A stretch of DNA of 64,000 nucleotides, from NCBI RefSeq assembly GCF_016918855.1, contig NZ_JADKYB010000011.1, forward strand, positions 248,001 through 312,000, in the 5' to 3' direction. Below, piece after piece: positions 51,399-62,111 of this stretch. The translations under genes and the position numbers were made by a program. Below the pieces are notes generated by a model. That model made no database searches. It saw only the letters and a list, made by a program, of their open reading frames with translations, and was not told where the DNA came from. Positions within the stretch are counted from its first letter, which is position 1; every line of letters begins with the position of its first letter. This stretch comes from Actinacidiphila acididurans (lineage in GTDB: Bacteria; Actinomycetota; Actinomycetes; Streptomycetales; Streptomycetaceae).

Positions 51399-51964
51399 GG
51401 GGAGACCTCCAACGCGGGGAGCGGGTCCTTCGACGTGGCCGTGGCGCCGGCGAACAGCCAGTCGCCGAGCGCGCCGATGTGGCTCTCGTCGAAGGGACGG
51501 GGGGTGCGCAGCCGGGCGAAGCGCAGGTTGGCCGGCTCGGAGCCGGGCGCCTCGACCAGCAGCGGTGGCAGCAGCAGGTCGTGCCGCCGCGCCAGGAGCT
51601 GCTCGGTGTACCGCAGGAACCGCAGCCCCCGCTGCCGGAAGTGCTCCGGCAGCCAGTCCAGGGCGGTCAGGTGCACCTCGGTGAGCACGCCGTCCGTGGT
51701 GACCGTCAGGGAGCGGCGCAGCTCCGGCGGGATGCTCGCGGCCTCGTCGGCGTACAGCGGGATGGTGATGTCCTCCTGGTCCAGCAGGACCAGGACGTTG
51801 CCGCCGGCGCCGAGGTGGTCCAGCACGTCGGCGACCTGCACGGGGTCCGGCCACAACGCGGCCGGGGCGTACGTCCCGGGGGCCGGGGAGGACCACAGCA
51901 GCCGCCGGGGCCCGTCGAAGACCACCAGTATGTCGTCGTGGTGCAGCGTCGGTGACAGACTCAT
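51395..51964 (-). CDS. Unknown protein of the ribB-fabH operon
   Basis: 189 residues, no signal peptide, no membrane helix, no motif that I recognise. The N-terminal half looks like alternating strands and helices ('ILVVFDGPRRLLWSS', 'NVLVLLDQEDITIPLY'). The C-terminal half includes 'HLTALDWLPEHFRQRGLRFLRYTEQLLARRHDLLLPPLL' in helical pieces. It sits between PlsC-like and FabG-like genes with 4-nt and 8-nt spacing, so it is certainly part of the operon. A GTG four codons upstream is an alternative start. It is the best entry point for comparing such operons, because nothing else explains it. Confidence 0.72.
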   Translation of the reverse strand: MSLSPTLHHDDILVVFDGPRRLLWSSPAPGTYAPAALWPDPVQVADVLDHLGAGGNVLVLLDQEDITIPLYADEAASIPPELRRSLTVTTDGVLTEVHLTALDWLPEHFRQRGLRFLRYTEQLLARRHDLLLPPLLVEAPGSEPANLRFARLRTPRPFDESHIGALGDWLFAGATATSKDPLPALEVSP

Positions 51965-51972
51965 CGGCTCAT

Positions 51973-53217
51973 TCACCCCACGGAGGTCGAGGTAGGCACG
52001 CCGTCGGCGGTGAGTGCGGCGTAGTGGTCCGCGGCCCGGCGGCGGCGGTCCTGCGTGCGCGCGTCCGGGGCCGGCGCGTCCATGACGGCGCGGAACTGCT
52101 CGGCGGCGCCCGCCCGGTCGCCGGTCTTCAGCAGCGCCTCGGCATAGGCCATCGGGTAGCGGGTGTCGTGCGCGCCGATCCTGGCCACGTGCCGCATGTG
52201 CGACAGGCCCACCTCGCGGCGGCCGCCGAACTGCTTGGGCGCCGCCAGGTGCCACCGGCCCATCAGGTAATTGCCCATCAGGTGGTCCGGGTCGGCGTCC
52301 AGCACCCGCTGCGTGTCCTGCCGCAGCTTCGACATCATCGTCAGCCGCCGGGGCAGCGAGACCTCCAGCATCTTCAGCCCCGCCAGCCGGGCCCGCATGG
52401 CGAGCGCGTCGACGTTGCCGGCCTCGGCGACGTCGGCCAGGTCCAGCAACAGCCGGGCCTGTCGCATCCGCTGCTCGGCGGGCAGGGTGTCGGTGCGGCT
52501 GAGCATGGTCTCGATGACCGCCTCGGCCTGCTCGGCCAGTTCCTGGGCGGCCAGCCGGTCGCGCTCCGGCGTGGGGTTGCGGGCCTGGTCGACCAGCGAC
52601 TCCAGCGCGGTACGGGCCGCCTCGCCCAGGGCCGCGACCTTCTTCGGCCGCGGCAGGGCGGGGTCGATCTCCAGCGGCGGGCCGAACACGACGCGCGCGG
52701 TGGCGCCGCGCACCGGCCGGTTGGCCCCCTTGGGCAGGACGTCCTGGACGCCCCACATGCCCACCGGGACCACCGGGACCCCGGAGCGGACGGCGAACCG
52801 GAAGGCGCCGTCCTTGAAGGGCAGCAGCGGCCAGCCGGGGCCGCGGGTGCCCTCGGGGTAGACCACCAGCGTGCTGCCCGAGGAGAACACCCGCTCGACC
52901 GCGGCCAGCAGCTCGCGGCCGGGCTGGTCCCGGTCCACCGGGATGCCGCCGACGGCCGTGGTCCACCGGCGGCGTACCGGGTTGACGAAGGCCTCGGCCT
53001 TGGTCAGGAAGTAGAACGAGGGGTCGTCCCGCAGGACGGCCAGCAGGGCGTCGAGCACGAAGTGGTCGGCGAAGCTGCTGTGGTTGGGCACCAGCACCAT
53101 GGGGCCGCTGGCCGGCACATGGTGCGCGCCTTCGACACCGGCGAGGTACCGGTGCACGACTGCCGGCCGGGAGACGGCAGTCGTGGCACCGTATATCAGC
53201 CGGTCGAGCCGGCTCAC
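51973..53217 (-). CDS. PlsC-type 1-acylglycerol-phosphate acyltransferase with helical C-terminal extension
   Basis: 414 residues. The acyltransferase block I is N-H-x4-D in 'VPNHSSFADHF'; block III is 'LVVYPEGTRGPGWPLLPFKDGAFRFA'; block IV is 'GVPVVPVGMW'. The domain ends near 215; the remaining 200 residues are helical, with TPR-like repeats ('AYAEALLKTGDRAGAAEQFRAVM'), unusual for housekeeping PlsC. It acylates a phospho-alcohol, such as a glycerol phosphate or, in this operon, possibly the ribB product. The GTG start overlaps the ribB stop by 4 nt. Confidence 0.87.
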   Translation of the reverse strand: MSRLDRLIYGATTAVSRPAVVHRYLAGVEGAHHVPASGPMVLVPNHSSFADHFVLDALLAVLRDDPSFYFLTKAEAFVNPVRRRWTTAVGGIPVDRDQPGRELLAAVERVFSSGSTLVVYPEGTRGPGWPLLPFKDGAFRFAVRSGVPVVPVGMWGVQDVLPKGANRPVRGATARVVFGPPLEIDPALPRPKKVAALGEAARTALESLVDQARNPTPERDRLAAQELAEQAEAVIETMLSRTDTLPAEQRMRQARLLLDLADVAEAGNVDALAMRARLAGLKMLEVSLPRRLTMMSKLRQDTQRVLDADPDHLMGNYLMGRWHLAAPKQFGGRREVGLSHMRHVARIGAHDTRYPMAYAEALLKTGDRAGAAEQFRAVMDAPAPDARTQDRRRRAADHYAALTADGVPTSTSVG

Positions 53218-53867
53218 TTGGCCTGCGCGTTCCGCAGGGCGGCGTACTCCCGCAGCTTCTCGATGCTGGTCAGGACCATGCCCTCGCGCTTGGCGAACTC
53301 CACCAGGTGCGGGAGGCGGGCCATGGTGCCGTCCTCCAGGATGATCTCGACGATCACGCCGGCCGGGGCGAGACCCGCGAAGCGGGCCAGGTCGACGGCG
53401 GCCTCGGTGTGGCCGGGGCGCTCCAGCACGCCGCCCGGGCGGGCGATCAGCGGGAAGATGTGGCCGGGGCGGCGCAGGTCCGAGCCCGTGCCGTTGAGTA
53501 CCAGCTCGATGGTCTTGGCGCGGTCCGGGGCGGAGATGCCGGTCGTCACGCCGTGCTCGGGGCCACCGTCCACGCTGACGGTGAAGGCGGTGCCGTGGTG
53601 GTCCTCGTTGCGCTCGACCATCGGGGGCAGGTCGAGCTGCGCGGCCCGCTCCTGCGTGATGGACAGGCAGACCAGCCCTCGGCCGTGAGTGATCATGTAG
53701 TTGATCGCGTTGGCGTCCGCGAACTCGGCGGCCACGATCAGGTCGCCCTCGTTCTCCCTGTCCTCGTCGTCCACGACGATGATCAGTTCGCCGCGCGCGA
53801 TGGCGGCGACGGCCGCCTCGGCGTCGTCGAGGACGAACGGTTCGGCGTCCAGGGCCTGCACGGTCAT
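53214..53867 (-). CDS. ribB: 3,4-Dihydroxy-2-butanone-4-phosphate synthase, stand-alone
   Basis: 217 residues, the length of monofunctional RibB. The metal and substrate motif 'VDDEDRENEGDLIVAAEF', 'GRGLVCLS', 'GTAFTVSVD', 'GVTTGISAPDRAKT' and the His in 'RPGHTEAAVDL' are all present, so it should convert ribulose 5-phosphate to dihydroxybutanone phosphate plus formate. Streptomycetes normally carry RibBA fused and clustered with other rib genes; this copy is alone, leads an operon of acyl-condensing enzymes, and so may serve another product. AAGGAA lies 7 nt before the ATG, which was preferred over an upstream ATG at 54002. Confidence 0.93.
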   Translation of the reverse strand: MTVQALDAEPFVLDDAEAAVAAIARGELIIVVDDEDRENEGDLIVAAEFADANAINYMITHGRGLVCLSITQERAAQLDLPPMVERNEDHHGTAFTVSVDGGPEHGVTTGISAPDRAKTIELVLNGTGSDLRRPGHIFPLIARPGGVLERPGHTEAAVDLARFAGLAPAGVIVEIILEDGTMARLPHLVEFAKREGMVLTSIEKLREYAALRNAQAK

Positions 53868-53961
53868 TCGAGTTTCCTTTGCTCGGGTGGTGCGGTCGTC
53901 TGGGCGAATCACTCGGGACATCGATGCTCCAGCATCAAGTGCGGCAACATCAGGTGCTGCA

Positions 53962-54022
53962 ACATCGATGTCCTGTAACCGATGACTCATCATGCATGTC
54001 ATGGCATCGGTGCTGCAACACC
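53962..54022 (-). promoter_or_regulatory. 61-bp conserved element upstream of ribB (candidate promoter/operator)
   Basis: It aligns without gaps to 57974-58034 upstream of mmpL (48 of 61 identical), in the same orientation relative to the gene. On the minus strand both copies contain TTGCA(G/T), 18 nt, then CATGAT (here 54018-54013 and 53994-53989), which could be -35 and -10 boxes, followed by ACATCGATGT as a downstream operator. The implied leader is about 115 nt. Confidence 0.65.
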
Positions 54023-54072
54023 GGTTTCGTAAACTTAAGGTGTCCGGGATTCAGGAACTGGTCGGCGCGGGG

Positions 54073-54100
54073 TTGTTCTGGCCTATCCATGGCGTATCAT
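54073..54100 (+). promoter_or_regulatory. Candidate promoter of marR
   Basis: TTGTTC (54073-54078), a 16-nt spacer and TATCAT (54095-54100) fit -35/-10 boxes reasonably. Transcription would start near 54107 and give a leader of about 65 nt before the ATG at 54174. It lies outside the conserved repeat cluster. Confidence 0.4.
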
Positions 54101-54173
54101 TGATCTGAGATGCTCATTAATGTCACGTCAGCAATGAGCGCCGTACGGCCGTGCGATCCGAGTGAGGTGTCCT

Positions 54174-54689
54174 ATGCCAGCCGCCAACACTGTCGTCGGC
54201 GTGTCCCCGGAGGAGCAGCTCCCCGCAGGGGCGACCACGCAGGAGGACACCGAGCTGCGGTATCTGCTGCTCGCCGCGCAGCGTGAGGGCGCCCGCTACA
54301 TGTCCGGGCAGCTCAGGGCGCTGAACCTGACCCCGGCCCAGGCGGAGATCATTCTGGTGCTCGCGCAGCGCGAGCCGCTGACCCTGGCAGAGCTGGGCCG
54401 GCTGATCGTGTGCGAGAGCAACAGCCCCAGCCGGATCGTGGACACGCTCGTCAAGCGGGGGATGGTCAGCCGGACCCCGGGCCAGGTGGACCGCCGGGTG
54501 GTCTACCTGGGACTGACCGAGCAGGGCCAGGAACTGGTGCCCAAGCTCCAGGAGATCGACGCGGCCGTGGACGCGGCGGCCGCCTTCCGGCTCAGCTCGG
54601 ACGAGAAGCAGGTGATGATCCGGGGGCTGCGCCGGATGCTGGACGGCACGGTGAGCGGCGCCGCCCTGGCCACCCGCTTCCACGGCTGA
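54174..54689 (+). CDS. MarR-family transcriptional regulator
   Basis: 171 residues. The winged helix-turn-helix lies at about 55-115: 'LTPAQAEIILVLAQREPLTLAELGRLI' then 'SPSRIVDTLVKRGMVSRTPGQVDRRVVYLGLTEQG' in pieces, with the D-x-R-R wing. Terminal helices form the dimer interface. GAGG lies 6 nt before the ATG. Divergent from ribB and close to mmpL, it is the obvious controller of both through the repeated ACATCGATG elements; MarR proteins usually respond to a small phenolic or lipid-like ligand, possibly the pathway product. Confidence 0.9.
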   Translation: MPAANTVVGVSPEEQLPAGATTQEDTELRYLLLAAQREGARYMSGQLRALNLTPAQAEIILVLAQREPLTLAELGRLIVCESNSPSRIVDTLVKRGMVSRTPGQVDRRVVYLGLTEQGQELVPKLQEIDAAVDAAAAFRLSSDEKQVMIRGLRRMLDGTVSGAALATRFHG

Positions 54690-54717
54690 GCTTCCACCGC
54701 TGAGCTTCCATCGCTGA
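54676..54717. repeat. 14-bp tandem repeat x3 spanning the marR stop codon
   Basis: GCTTCCACGGCTGA (54676-54689), GCTTCCACCGCTGA (54690-54703) and GCTTCCATCGCTGA (54704-54717). The first copy encodes the last residues of MarR and its TGA, so the end of the gene has been copied twice downstream, each copy keeping an in-phase pattern of TGA words. Confidence 0.85.
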
Positions 54718-54754
54718 GCCCGGCCGCGCTCGGCGAGGCGCCGGGAACGCGGCG

Positions 54755-54783
54755 GCCGGCGCACCGGAAGGCAGTGCGCCGGC
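54755..54783. terminator. Hairpin terminator
   Basis: GCCGGCGCAC pairs perfectly with GTGCGCCGGC around a 9-nt loop, between the convergent marR and DUF6197-type genes. Confidence 0.7.
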
Positions 54784-54839
54784 GTCGCGCATGCTCTTCG
54801 GTCAGTTCAAGGGTGTGGCCGTCGAGCCCGGGTGGTTCG

Positions 54840-55313
54840 TCACGCAGCCGGGACAGCGGCCCGGAGAGTGCCGGGGGCCGGGCTCGGTACGGTCCCCGCG
54901 ATCGTGTCGGCCTGGGGGCCGTGGAAGTCGCCGCCGCGCTCCGCCGCCATCAGCAGGGCGATGGCCTGGGCCCGGGTGCGGTTCGGCACGTCGTTCCAGG
55001 CGCACAGCAGCTCCCAGTCGTCGAACGCGGCCGTGCGGTGCGGGTCGATCCGGCCGCGCAGTTCGGACAGGGCGTGCCCGGCGGACGGGTCGTGGGTGCC
55101 GGCGTGTCCGGTGGCGGCCCACAGCAGGGCGCCCACCAGGCTGGCGGCCTCGGGCCGGTGCGGGGATCCGATGTAGTACAGCCCGGCTCCGTGGCACCAG
55201 CCGCGTTCCGCGATCAGTGCGGCGCTGCGCCGGAAGATGCCGCCCGTGGGGGACGCGGTGGCGTCGGCGGCCGGATGCGGCGGGAGCACCGGAGCGGGTG
55301 TGGTCGTGGTCAT
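54840..55313 (-). CDS. DUF6197-type hypothetical protein
   Basis: 157 residues. The core 'IFRRSAALIAERGWCHGAG' and the C-terminal 'AFDDWELLCAWNDVPNRTRAQAIALLMAAER' resemble the small DUF6197 proteins of actinomycetes (recollection of the family; moderate certainty). Their function is unknown. The first 25 residues are Pro/Thr-rich and the last 20 low complexity. It lies between marR and mmpL, but lacks the shared control element and has a strong terminator ahead of it, so it need not belong to the regulon. Confidence 0.65.
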   Translation of the reverse strand: MTTTTPAPVLPPHPAADATASPTGGIFRRSAALIAERGWCHGAGLYYIGSPHRPEAASLVGALLWAATGHAGTHDPSAGHALSELRGRIDPHRTAAFDDWELLCAWNDVPNRTRAQAIALLMAAERGGDFHGPQADTIAGTVPSPAPGTLRAAVPAA

Positions 55314-55617
55314 GATCGTCCACTCGTTTCTCGGTCGAGGGTGAAAGGAATCGGCGAACGTCTGCGGTCCGCGGGAGCGGTCCGCCGGTCGTGCTGCCGC
55401 CCCCGCCGCCCGGCGCGGCCACGGGACCGGCGCGCACAGGGCTGTTCCGCTGCCCGGACCGGGTCGCGGTCCGGGCAGCGGAACTCGAGCGGGGGCGTTC
55501 TGTCGATCTCGGCTCACGGTCGGTCGGATCGGATGCGGTCGGATCGGATGCGCCCGGTCAGGAGGAAGTCTGGTCCCGGACGGTGGCGTCGGGTTGAACG
55601 GAACTCGGCCGTCCGGC
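55314..55617. other. Intergenic region after mmpL
   Basis: 304 bp. It holds the strong mmpL terminator (55444-55484) and, nearer mmpL, a direct repeat GGTCGGATCGGATGC in two copies (about 55523-55553). The remaining 130 bp is the leader of the DUF6197-type gene; no clear promoter seen. Confidence 0.5.
55444..55484 (-). terminator. Strong perfect hairpin terminator of mmpL
   Basis: A 17-bp perfect stem (GTTCCGCTGCCCGGACC and its reverse complement) with a 7-nt loop, about 135 nt after the mmpL stop on the minus strand. It is the strongest hairpin seen in the window. Confidence 0.82.
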
Positions 55618-57900
55618 TCACAGCCCGTTGGGTGCGGGGGCCGGGACGTCCGTGGCGGTGACGGTGCCGGCCGCGGATCCGGCCGGGGCCGGGTCCGCGG
55701 AGCCCGCGGCCGGACCGGCGGTGCGGGCGGTACGGCTGGTCCGGCCCCAGATCCGGTCGCCCAGGAGGAGGAGCGTGGCCGGCATGACCAGCCGCCGGAT
55801 CACGATGGCGTCCAGGATCACCGCGGCGGCCAGGCTCACGCCCAGCTCGCGCACGATGCTGATCTGGGCGCTGACGAAGGACACGAAGACGGCGACCATG
55901 ATCGCGGCGGCGCCGTTGACCAGCCCGGCGGTGCGGGACAGGCCGCCGAGGACCGCGTCGCGGTGCGAGGCGCCCTCCCGGTACATCTCGCGCATGCGGG
56001 CGATCATGATCACCATGTAGTCCATGCTCAGGCCGAACATGACGGCGAAGAGCATCGGCGGGGTGACGCTGTTGATGGTGTGGTCGGCGCTGCTGGCCAC
56101 CAGGGTCAGGAAGCCCAGACTCGCGCTGACCACGAGGCCGTTGAAGGCCAGCGCCAGCAGCGGCAGGACCGTGGAGCGGAAAGCGACGAACAGGATCAGG
56201 TAGCTGAGCAGCGCCACGGCCAGGACGACCAGCGGGATGGAGTCCGTGACCAGCTTGTCGAAGTCCGAGCCGGTGGCGGTGGCCCCGGCGAGCTCGGCCT
56301 TCACGCCGGTGACGGTGTCGCGCTTCAGGTGCGAGCGCAGGTCGCCGACCACCTGGTGCGCGGAGGCGCTGTCCGGGTCGGCCTTGGGGACGACGAGGAC
56401 GCGGGTGACGAGGTTGCCGCCGACCCGGGTCCAGAACTGCGCGGCGGCGGCCTTGCCGGCCGGGTCCAGTCCGGTGCCGTCGGACAGTGCCTGCGGCAGT
56501 GCCGCGGCGGGCACGCCCAGCGTGCTGACGCCCTGGACGCCCTCGACGCCGGGCGCGGTCTTCGCGTAGCCGGCGATGTCGGTGGCGCTGGTGAGCAGCG
56601 CGGCGGAGTTCTTGGCGTCGGCCGTCAGCACGACCTCCACCGGGAACAGGCTGCGCACGCCGATGTCCTGCTTGACGCGCTCGATGCCGACCCGGGCGCT
56701 GTCGGAGGAGGGCAGGATGTTCGCGCTGGCCACCGGGACCCGCAGGTTCAGCTGGGTGGCCGGCCAGGCCAGGGCGACGAAGCCGACGAGCAGCACGGCC
56801 AGGATCATGACCGGGCGCTTGGAGACCAGGCCGCCCAGACGTGACGCGGGCGCGGCCTCGGTGGTGGCGGCGGAAGCGGGCGCCGCGGCCTTCCCGCGCC
56901 GGCGCAGGGCGCCGGCGTTGATGCGGTGGCCCAGCAGCTTCAGCACGGCCGGCAGCAGAGTCATCGTCAGCAGCACGGCCACGACCGCGACCGCCACACC
57001 GCCCAGCGCGATGCTGGTGAACGACATGGACCGGGGGATGAACAGCGCGGACAGCGCGACCACCACCGCCATGCCGCTGAAGAGCACCGAGTGCCCGACG
57101 GTCCGCATGGAACGGTCGACCGCGCCGGTCGCGTCCTGGCCGGCGGCCAGTTCCTCGCGGAAGCGTTTGACGATGAACAGCGAGTAGTCCACGGCGACCG
57201 CCAGGCCGACCATGGAGACGATGTTGGTGAACAGGCTGTTGACGTCGGTGGTCTTGGCCATCACATAGCCGATGGCCTGAGTGAGCACCAGGGTGCCACC
57301 GGCCATCAGCAGCGGCACCATCATGGCCACCACGGAGCGGAAGACCAGCAGCAGGACGACGAACAGCACCGGGAAGGCGATCATCTCCGCCCGGGTGACG
57401 TCCTCCTTCGAGTGCTTGTTGAGCGCGTAGTCCAGGGCGGGGCTGCCCGTGACGTCCGCCTCGACGCTCTTGCCGACGGCCGCGCGCACATCGCGCTGAA
57501 GGTCCGGCACGAGGTTCTGCACGGTGGTGTTGTCACTGCTGAAGCCGACCTGGAGGAAGGTCGTCCGGCCGTCCTTGGACAGCCACTCCGGGTGGGTCCT
57601 GTCGTCGGTGATCCCGATGACCCCCGCGCGCCGGGAGGCCTTGCCGGCCTCGTCCACGGCGTCGGCCACCGAACCGGTCTTGTCGTGCAGGACGACCAGC
57701 AGCGAGTTCGGGGCCTCGTGGAACGCCTGCTCCAGCGTGTGCTGGGCGTGCACGGAAGCGCCGCGCGGATTGGAGAACCCGCCGGCCTTCAGGGCCCCTT
57801 CGAGCTTGAGGGCGAACGGTGCGGCCACCACGATCAGCAGCAGCCAGGCGGCGATCACCGCCTTCGGCCGTTGTACCGAGATGTTGATCAGTTGCTTCAT
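55618..57900 (-). CDS. MmpL-family RND exporter
   Basis: 760 residues with about 12 membrane helices in two MmpL halves. The first helix 'AVIAAWLLLIVVAAPFAL' is followed by a large extracytoplasmic loop and the 'VGLAVAVDYSLFIVKRFREEL' proton-relay helix. The second half repeats with 'MFGLSMDYMVIMIARMREMYREG', giving the paired D-Y motifs that drive proton-coupled lipid or drug export. The Pro/Ala-rich tail after about 715 is dispensable. GGAG lies 6 nt before the ATG. It shares a 61-bp upstream element with ribB, so it probably exports the product of that operon. Confidence 0.92.
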   Translation of the reverse strand: MKQLINISVQRPKAVIAAWLLLIVVAAPFALKLEGALKAGGFSNPRGASVHAQHTLEQAFHEAPNSLLVVLHDKTGSVADAVDEAGKASRRAGVIGITDDRTHPEWLSKDGRTTFLQVGFSSDNTTVQNLVPDLQRDVRAAVGKSVEADVTGSPALDYALNKHSKEDVTRAEMIAFPVLFVVLLLVFRSVVAMMVPLLMAGGTLVLTQAIGYVMAKTTDVNSLFTNIVSMVGLAVAVDYSLFIVKRFREELAAGQDATGAVDRSMRTVGHSVLFSGMAVVVALSALFIPRSMSFTSIALGGVAVAVVAVLLTMTLLPAVLKLLGHRINAGALRRRGKAAAPASAATTEAAPASRLGGLVSKRPVMILAVLLVGFVALAWPATQLNLRVPVASANILPSSDSARVGIERVKQDIGVRSLFPVEVVLTADAKNSAALLTSATDIAGYAKTAPGVEGVQGVSTLGVPAAALPQALSDGTGLDPAGKAAAAQFWTRVGGNLVTRVLVVPKADPDSASAHQVVGDLRSHLKRDTVTGVKAELAGATATGSDFDKLVTDSIPLVVLAVALLSYLILFVAFRSTVLPLLALAFNGLVVSASLGFLTLVASSADHTINSVTPPMLFAVMFGLSMDYMVIMIARMREMYREGASHRDAVLGGLSRTAGLVNGAAAIMVAVFVSFVSAQISIVRELGVSLAAAVILDAIVIRRLVMPATLLLLGDRIWGRTSRTARTAGPAAGSADPAPAGSAAGTVTATDVPAPAPNGL

Positions 57901-57973
57901 GATCTGCTCCTGGATCGAACCGTTGCCCTCGGGCGAAAGCAGTGGGGGAGGGGCTCAGCTCGTCCCTGTCGGG

Positions 57974-58034
57974 ACATCGATGTTCCGTTATTGATGTCCC
58001 ATCATGCATCACATGACATCGATGATGCAACACG
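57974..58034 (-). promoter_or_regulatory. 61-bp conserved element upstream of mmpL (candidate promoter/operator)
   Basis: Partner of 53962-54022 (48/61 identical, ungapped, same orientation to its gene). On the minus strand TTGCAT (58030-58025), 18 nt, CATGAT (58006-58001), then ACATCGATGT inside the near-palindrome GGGACATCGATGTTCC (57971-57986). A wider pair GGGACAT/ATGTCCC (57971-57977, 57994-58000) is perfect. The leader to the mmpL ATG would be about 95 nt. Confidence 0.65.
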
Positions 58035-58058
58035 TATATGAAGCAGGGCATGACAGAA

Positions 58059-58097
58059 GGCGGGCCGACCGGGCACCGCTCGCCCGGCCGACCCGCC
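58059..58097 (-). terminator. Hairpin terminator of the beta-galactosidase gene
   Basis: 16-nt arms (58059-58074 and 58082-58097) pair with two non-Watson-Crick (G-U capable) positions around a 7-nt loop, 20 nt beyond the galactosidase stop on the minus strand and just upstream of the mmpL control element. Confidence 0.7.
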
Positions 58098-58117
58098 GTG
58101 ATGTCCCCTGTGGTGCC

Positions 58118-61394
<3,277 letters not shown>

Positions 61395-62111
61395 ATGGCG
61401 CATGCCGCCGCCGTCGCCACTGTCGTCGCCGCCGAGCCGATACCCGGGCTCAAGGGCGCGTCCGCCTTCGTCCTGATCGCCGGCGTGGTCGTGGTGGTCG
61501 CCGCCGTCGCGGTGATCCCGCTGATCATGGATGTCCGGCGGGCCACCGCCTGGCGCCAGCAGCTCACCGATCAGCTGATCGACCGGGCCGGCACCGACCC
61601 CGAGGTCCGCGACTTCCTGCGCGACCTGCGCGAGCCGCGCGGCGTGCGCGGGCTCACCCGCACCGTCATCGCCATCCTCATCCTGGCGTTGGTCGCCTTC
61701 GCCCTCGCGGTGGCCATGCTGTCCTCGGGGGCCGATTCCGGTGACCTCCGCAAGACCATCGTGACCTCCCTGATGACCGTGCTGGCCACGGTGGCCGGTT
61801 TCTACTTCGGGTCGCTGGGCGCCCAAAACAGTGCGGAGGACGCGCGACGGCACGCCGCGCGTCCGGCTGCCAAGTCGGGGTCCGCGCCTGCGCCTGCGGC
61901 GGGCAAGGGTGCCGCTGGCGCGGCGGCCGGTCACGTTGTGGCCGCCTCGGTGCCGGGCGCCACCGCGGTGGCGGTCGCCGAGCCTCAGCCGTCCGCCCAG
62001 CCCGCGTCGTCCGGGCCGCAGCCCTCCGACCCGCCGTCAGCGCCCGCGGCCCCGCCTGCCGGCGGGAAGGGCAAGGACGGCGAGGCAGCTGGGGGGAGCG
62101 GGAAGAGCTGA
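61395..62111 (+). CDS. Two-helix membrane protein with Ala/Pro-rich tail, unknown function
   Basis: 238 residues. There are two or three hydrophobic helices: about 25-45 ('AFVLIAGVVVVVAAVAVIPL'), about 90-110 ('VIAILILALVAFALAVAML') and a shorter 'TVLATVAGFYFGSLGA' near 130-145. Between the first two is a cytoplasmic-type charged segment ('QLIDRAGTDPEVRDFLRDLREPRG'). After about 150 the chain is Ala/Pro/Gly-rich and probably disordered. I do not recognise the family. GAGGGGG precedes the ATG. Confidence 0.72.
   Translation: MAHAAAVATVVAAEPIPGLKGASAFVLIAGVVVVVAAVAVIPLIMDVRRATAWRQQLTDQLIDRAGTDPEVRDFLRDLREPRGVRGLTRTVIAILILALVAFALAVAMLSSGADSGDLRKTIVTSLMTVLATVAGFYFGSLGAQNSAEDARRHAARPAAKSGSAPAPAAGKGAAGAAAGHVVAASVPGATAVAVAEPQPSAQPASSGPQPSDPPSAPAAPPAGGKGKDGEAAGGSGKS

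Larger units (their letters stand above)
53868..54173. promoter_or_regulatory. Divergent control region of ribB operon and marR
   Basis: 306 bp, A/T-richer than surroundings and dense in repeated words. Near ribB is GGGACATCGATGCTCC (53915-53930) overlapping an inverted repeat GATGCT-CC-AGCATC (53923-53936). The palindrome ACATCGATGT is at 53962-53971, then CATCATGCAT (53988-53997) and an inverted CGGTG/CACCG pair around 54009-54023. The part 53962-54022 recurs upstream of mmpL. Toward marR lies a possible promoter at 54073-54100. The likely binder is the adjacent MarR protein. Confidence 0.65.

Noticed and set aside
48954-58034. Classification of the block as an A-factor/gamma-butyrolactone gene set
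   Set aside because: No AfsA-domain protein and no TetR-type receptor gene are present; only the logic of acyl plus phospho-ketone is similar.
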